Origin: Oehlia diaphana | Lineage: Eukaryota > Glomeromycota > Glomeromycetes > Glomerales > Glomeraceae | Length of the DNA stretch: 22,802 nucleotides | Assembly (NCBI GenBank): GCA_003833135.1 | Contig: QZLH01000055.1 | Span: forward strand, 30,975-53,776 | Direction: 5' to 3' | In this document: positions 19,914 through 22,802 of the stretch, one piece after another | How the letters are laid out: each line of letters begins with the position of its first letter | Numbering within the stretch: the first letter of the stretch is position 1 | Program-made: the position numbers and the translations under genes | The notes under the pieces: model-generated | What the model was told of the DNA's origin: nothing | What the model saw: only the letters and a program-made list of their open reading frames with translations | Database searches by the model: none

Positions 19914-19928
19914 TGTATTGAATAAATT
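19914..19928 (+). repeat. 15-bp motif shared between spacers, copy 2
   Basis: Identical to the copy at 18881-18895 (TGTATTGAATAAATT), here 54 bp before the ATG of gene C and 48 bp after the stop of gene B. Confidence 0.6.
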
Positions 19929-19981
19929 TATTATTATAAATTAAATAAATATTTCATATTTTTTTCTTGTTATTCAAAATC

Positions 19982-21317
19982 ATGGATATTCTCGCAGATT
20001 CAGAAATTAGTTATGAGGAATATGAAAAATTGAGATCCAAATTATCCAAATTTGCAAAGTATAACAATTACCACGTTGAAAGAAAAGATGAGAAAATGTA
20101 GGTCTTAAATTTTTTGTAATCTTTTTTAATTACATAATTAATACCTTTATTAGTGAACATTTATATAAGAAAATTGAAAATTTGCAAGAAGATAATATTG
20201 ATTATGAAAATAAAATGAAAACGGTTAGTAAGTTTATATGTTTTATTAAATAAAAATGGCAATTACTAATTGTTTTTATAGGCCTTTAATGATGCTAAGG
20301 ATACAAGTATTATGTGCAAAAACCTCTTATTGCAATACAACGATCTTGAGAATTCTTATCTTACACTAGATCGGCAGTATAAGGTATATAAAGCGATGTA
20401 CAGTGGGACGTATGATGAACTGGCCAAAGTTAACGTTAACGCTATCACGTGCAAGTGCATAACTCCTAAACTTAGGCCAGTTTTTTGTACACTCCAACTG
20501 TACGTTAACTTTAAAGGCGAGCATTTAATAACTCTAAAATATTTTTACAACATTATTTATTATTAGGAAGCTATTGAAAAGCAAATGAAAATAAAGCAAA
20601 ATTTAAAAGACAAAAAAGACAAAATTTCAAGTTTAGAGAAAAATTTGAATGATAGTTTGAATGAAAAAGAAATAACTCAAAATGAATGTAAATGGCTCAA
20701 AATTTTAAATTGTAATTCTAAACTAATAAATGAAAAAAATGCTAAAATTCAGCAACAATGATATGAAGATATAGTGAAATTGTTTCAGTTTAAAGTAAAA
20801 AGATTTGAAAATATTCTAAATAAAAAGAATAATGATTATGAAGATATATCAAGTATAACATACTTATTGATGACTACGAGCATTTGAAAAAGTATAAGGT
20901 AAGTTTGGCTTAAACCAATCAGTAATGGTACGAGTATAACTTTTTTAACGATGCATTTAGGAAGGTTACAGATATATTGGAATAAATACCAAATCTTTAC
21001 ATGATGAATTACAAAACATTACTTCACGTAAGTTAACAAAAATTAAAATAACTAAATATAAGTGAAATAACAAATTTATTAATTTGTTATTGTTTTACAG
21101 TAGAAAACCAAAAGTTGATTAAAAAAATAAACTTGCTACAAACGGAAAATAATGACATGAAAAGTAAGTTATTTTATCAGAATTTCATTTAGATTTATCA
21201 TTCTAATTTTATGGGTTAAAATTATTTTTAGATACAATTGAAAGAAATACTAGCTGTTTAAATAAAATTGAAATTTTAATTTCAAACATTTTTAAAGATT
21301 TGAATAATAAAAAATAA
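19982..21317 (+). pseudogene. Unknown gene C: seven-exon coiled-coil protein, two lesions
   Basis: Exons: 19982-20097, 20154-20223, 20282-20383, 20567-20898, 20961-21027, 21101-21163 and 21232-21317. Introns are 56-73 bp, apart from 183 bp for intron 3, which holds a MITE. All junctions are GT..AG and all phases fit, except that exon 4 is one base short (frame lost near 20862, just before NILIDDYEHLKKYK). Exon 4 also holds an in-frame TGA at 20759-20761 (after KIQQQ). With those two lesions ignored the protein is about 278 residues, almost wholly Lys/Glu/Asn/Leu-rich helix, starting MDILADSEISYEEYEKLRSK. It is likely a coiled-coil structural or scaffold protein; no family is recognised. Well-preserved splicing with only two lesions suggests recent inactivation or sequence errors. 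Gene B ends 115 bp upstream. Confidence 0.7.
20401..20500. mobile_element. 100-bp Tc1/mariner-like MITE in intron 3 of gene C
   Basis: The ends are inverted: CAGTGGGACG-to-AACTGGCCAAAGTT on the left, and CAGTTGGAGTG-to-AACTGGCCTAAGTT as the reverse complement of the right. The insert is flanked by TA on both sides (20399-20400 and 20501-20502), the target duplication typical of Tc1/mariner, and starts with CAGT as many such elements do. It is visibly more GC-rich than its surroundings. Removing it plus one TA leaves an 81-bp intron, in line with its neighbours. GTTAACTTT just outside the right end also pairs with AAAGTTAAC inside, so the border could be nested. Confidence 0.82.
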
Positions 21318-21434
21318 ATATCAAATATAGATAATAGAGGGGGTTTAATATGTTATTTGTTACATAGATAAGAAGAACAAAATGTAGTTTTTTTTTTGAA
21401 TAAATAATTAATAACAAATAGTTTTAAGTTACAG

Positions 21435-21603
21435 AAAGTTATGAATCTGTCAAAAGCTTATATAAATTGGCGCATTAAAAAATATGAGGCAAAGAAAATT
21501 TTTATATAAAATAATAACAAAATTACTTTAATTTTAAGTTTCCAATAGAATCTGACAATTCAACATATCTATCAAATTTGAAAGAGTCAGGGAAAAAACT
21601 TAT
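21435..21603 (+). pseudogene. Possible further 3' exons of gene C
   Basis: Two coding-like blocks follow acceptor-like sites. After TTACAG at 21434 comes SYESVKSLYKLAH, then TAA. After CCAATAG at 21548 comes SDNSTYLSNLKESGKK, ending at 21603 before GTAAGT, a good donor. They match gene C in texture and splice style. Either the TAA at 21315 is itself premature or these belong to another relic. No reliable joining phase can be given. Confidence 0.3.
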
Positions 21604-22345
21604 GTAAGTATTAAATATTAGATAATGGGGGAATTATCATAATGTTTAAATAAATTCAAATTTATAATCTATTTTTTTAAATGCAATTTTCCTTGATAAA
21701 ATTCATTCAGAACCTAGCGACATTATAACCAATCCTCCAATAATACTAAAGCCATCATATGTATTCACTACTTTTACTTTACTGTCGAACTTTATGATTC
21801 TATATAACCTTTAATTTGTTTTAATGTATCGTCTAATTAAGGTTGCTTGCCAAAACCTGTTTGGCCTAATGCCGAAAGGTAAAACCTCTTATATAGTGCC
21901 AAAACGCCAAAATGCTAAAACTGTGAAACCTGTCAAAATTGTGAAACTGCCAAAATATGCCAAAACCTCTATAATAGGTTTCTCCGTAGTTTCGGCATAG
22001 TTGATCATAAGATTTGCATATAGTTACGCCAAATTACACCAATTAATAATATAATTTAGATGATCAAATAATCTACAGATAAAAGATTAAACTTCAATAT
22101 TTTACCATCGTTTTAGTTCTTTTAAGCTTTATCTAGTGTTAGAATTTTCATTTCTAACTCCCATATTAATATTATGATATTACATGTTTTTGCAGTTTTT
22201 TTTTAAGGGGTTTATATTCATTAAAGGAAAATGCATAACATGCATTTAATAAATCCAATTCCATCATCTCCTTTAACACTGAACTAAAGTTTCTTTTACT
22301 TTCTTCTGTTTTCTTAATAATAAAATTAATAATAAACTGTTTCAA
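21604..22345. other. Non-genic region with a NNGCCGAAA-type repeat
   Basis: No plus-strand gene is supported. The minus-strand 61-codon frame at 22172-22357 overlaps the start of the hAT gene and shows no known motif. The interval contains the repeat block at 21845-22000. Confidence 0.45.
21845..22000. repeat. Inverted GCCGAAA/GCCAAAA repeat block, probable MITE
   Basis: TAATGCCGAAAGG and AAACCTCTTATATAG on the left pair in part with TATGCCGAAACTACGG and AAACCTATTATAGAGG read on the opposite strand from the right half (about 21960-22000). In between, GCCAAAA, GCTAAAACTGTGAAACC and GTGAAACTGCCAAAA words repeat. It resembles the CTGCCGAAACT block at 5760-5960. No target duplication was identified. 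Confidence 0.5.
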
Positions 22346-22802
22346 ATGACTGATCACATAGAAGATTCACCCATTAAAAAGAAAAATAGAGGAAGTCAGC
22401 CACCTGATAGCATTTGGGAAGATATTAATAAAGGAGAAGCTGTTGGTTCTGGCAAATTTGCCGCCTCCTGCAAGTACTGTAAGAATACATGGTCATGCGG
22501 TAAAGTTTCAAAGCTCAAAGAGCATCTTTCAAACCATTGTTCAGATGTGCCAGCAGCAGTTGTTAGAAGGTATATGACTAAAGTAATGGAACGGCAAGAT
22601 AAGTCCAAGTCATCCAAAAAAAGAAAATACTCTGAAGGTTAAAATAACATGGATGATTACCATGATTCAACAGAGCTTAACGAACAAAGATGTACATGAA
22701 TTAATTATGCATTAGTTAAATTTTTTATTGCATGCGGAATTGTGTTTAGAGTAGTGGAACATTCTTTTTTTATCAATTTTATAAAAGAGCTTAATGCCGG
22801 AT
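22346..22802 (+). pseudogene. hAT transposase with BED finger, two stops, cut by window end
   Basis: ATG 22346 starts a 98-codon frame with a BED zinc finger: W24, C42-x2-C45, H60-x3-H64 (CKYCKNTWSCG, then LKEHLSNHC), followed by a basic KKRKYSEG. TAA at 22640-22642 interrupts, but the same frame continues with MDDYHDSTELNEQRCT, TGA (22697-22699), and INYALVKFFIACGIVFRVVE to the window edge. That last piece is a hallmark of fungal hAT transposases just after the BED finger. BED binds terminal repeats of the element. Both stops are explained by single C-to-T changes (CAA or CGA), with no indel. The catalytic and dimerisation regions lie outside the window. The 5' terminal repeat is not identified. 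Confidence 0.82.

Noticed and set aside
20312..20566. 84-codon frame beginning in exon 3 of gene C and running on past it
   Set aside because: It reads through the splice donor into the MITE in the intron; only the exon 3 part is supported by phase.
14219..21317. Idea that TGA is read as tryptophan in this genome
   Set aside because: Several relic TGAs do sit where Trp is plausible, but the two intact genes use TGG for Trp, and TAA and TAG stops occur in the same relics; decay is simpler.
22172..22617. Minus-strand frames overlapping the start of the hAT gene
   Set aside because: The BED finger and hAT motif on the plus strand explain this region; the minus-strand peptides match nothing known.
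1..22802. Search for tRNA and rRNA genes
   Set aside because: No convincing A-box/B-box pairs or rRNA-like GC-rich conserved blocks were seen on either strand by eye; a covariance-model scan would be needed to exclude them.

Overview
The window is very AT-rich eukaryotic DNA with short GT..AG introns (56-83 bp, two longer), decayed transposases of several superfamilies, dense tandem arrays and an HMG-box relic of the MATA_HMG type. This fits a fungus, most likely an arbuscular mycorrhizal fungus (Glomeromycotina, Rhizophagus-like). The taxon is an inference from gene content and composition; no rRNA or barcode is present.

Only two genes look intact. They sit head to head in the middle of the window and share a 257-bp intergenic promoter region. 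On the minus strand (8931-10724) is a six-exon nucleostemin/Grn1-family nucleolar GTPase of 474 residues, with circularly permuted G motifs. On the plus strand (10982-11862) is a two-exon xanthine phosphoribosyltransferase-like enzyme of 224 residues. In both, all splice phases close without a break.

Left arm (1-8900): possible decayed exons; a 19-bp array (680-838); a 50-bp array (1281-1881); a broken primase-like gene on the minus strand (1904-2657); a 305-bp fold-back MITE with a possible 6-bp target-site duplication (3340-3644); a 1,490-bp non-autonomous element flanked by a perfect 10-bp direct repeat (3771-5260), whose core is a 70-bp double-hairpin satellite; a second 19-bp array ending in a 52-bp near-perfect palindrome (to 5748); and the 3' half of a CACTA/Plavaka-type transposase with five premature stops but no frameshift (5979-7176).

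Right arm (11863-22802): a pogo/Tigger DDE fragment, a broken BED-finger gene, an ~82-bp hairpin repeat, a tandem duplication leading into a truncated HMG box, and then three consecutive plus-strand genes that I do not recognise: A, 638 codons interrupted by a single TAG; B, decayed; C, a seven-exon coiled-coil gene with one TGA and one missing base. A 100-bp Tc1/mariner-like MITE lies in an intron of C. The window closes with the start of a hAT transposase with a BED finger and two premature stops, cut by the window edge.

The strongest candidates for something undescribed are the 70-bp satellite, whose tetraloop hairpins show compensatory stem changes, and the A-B-C gene row. A recurring theme is that coding relics carry nonsense codons reachable by single C-to-T or G-to-A changes, often without indels.
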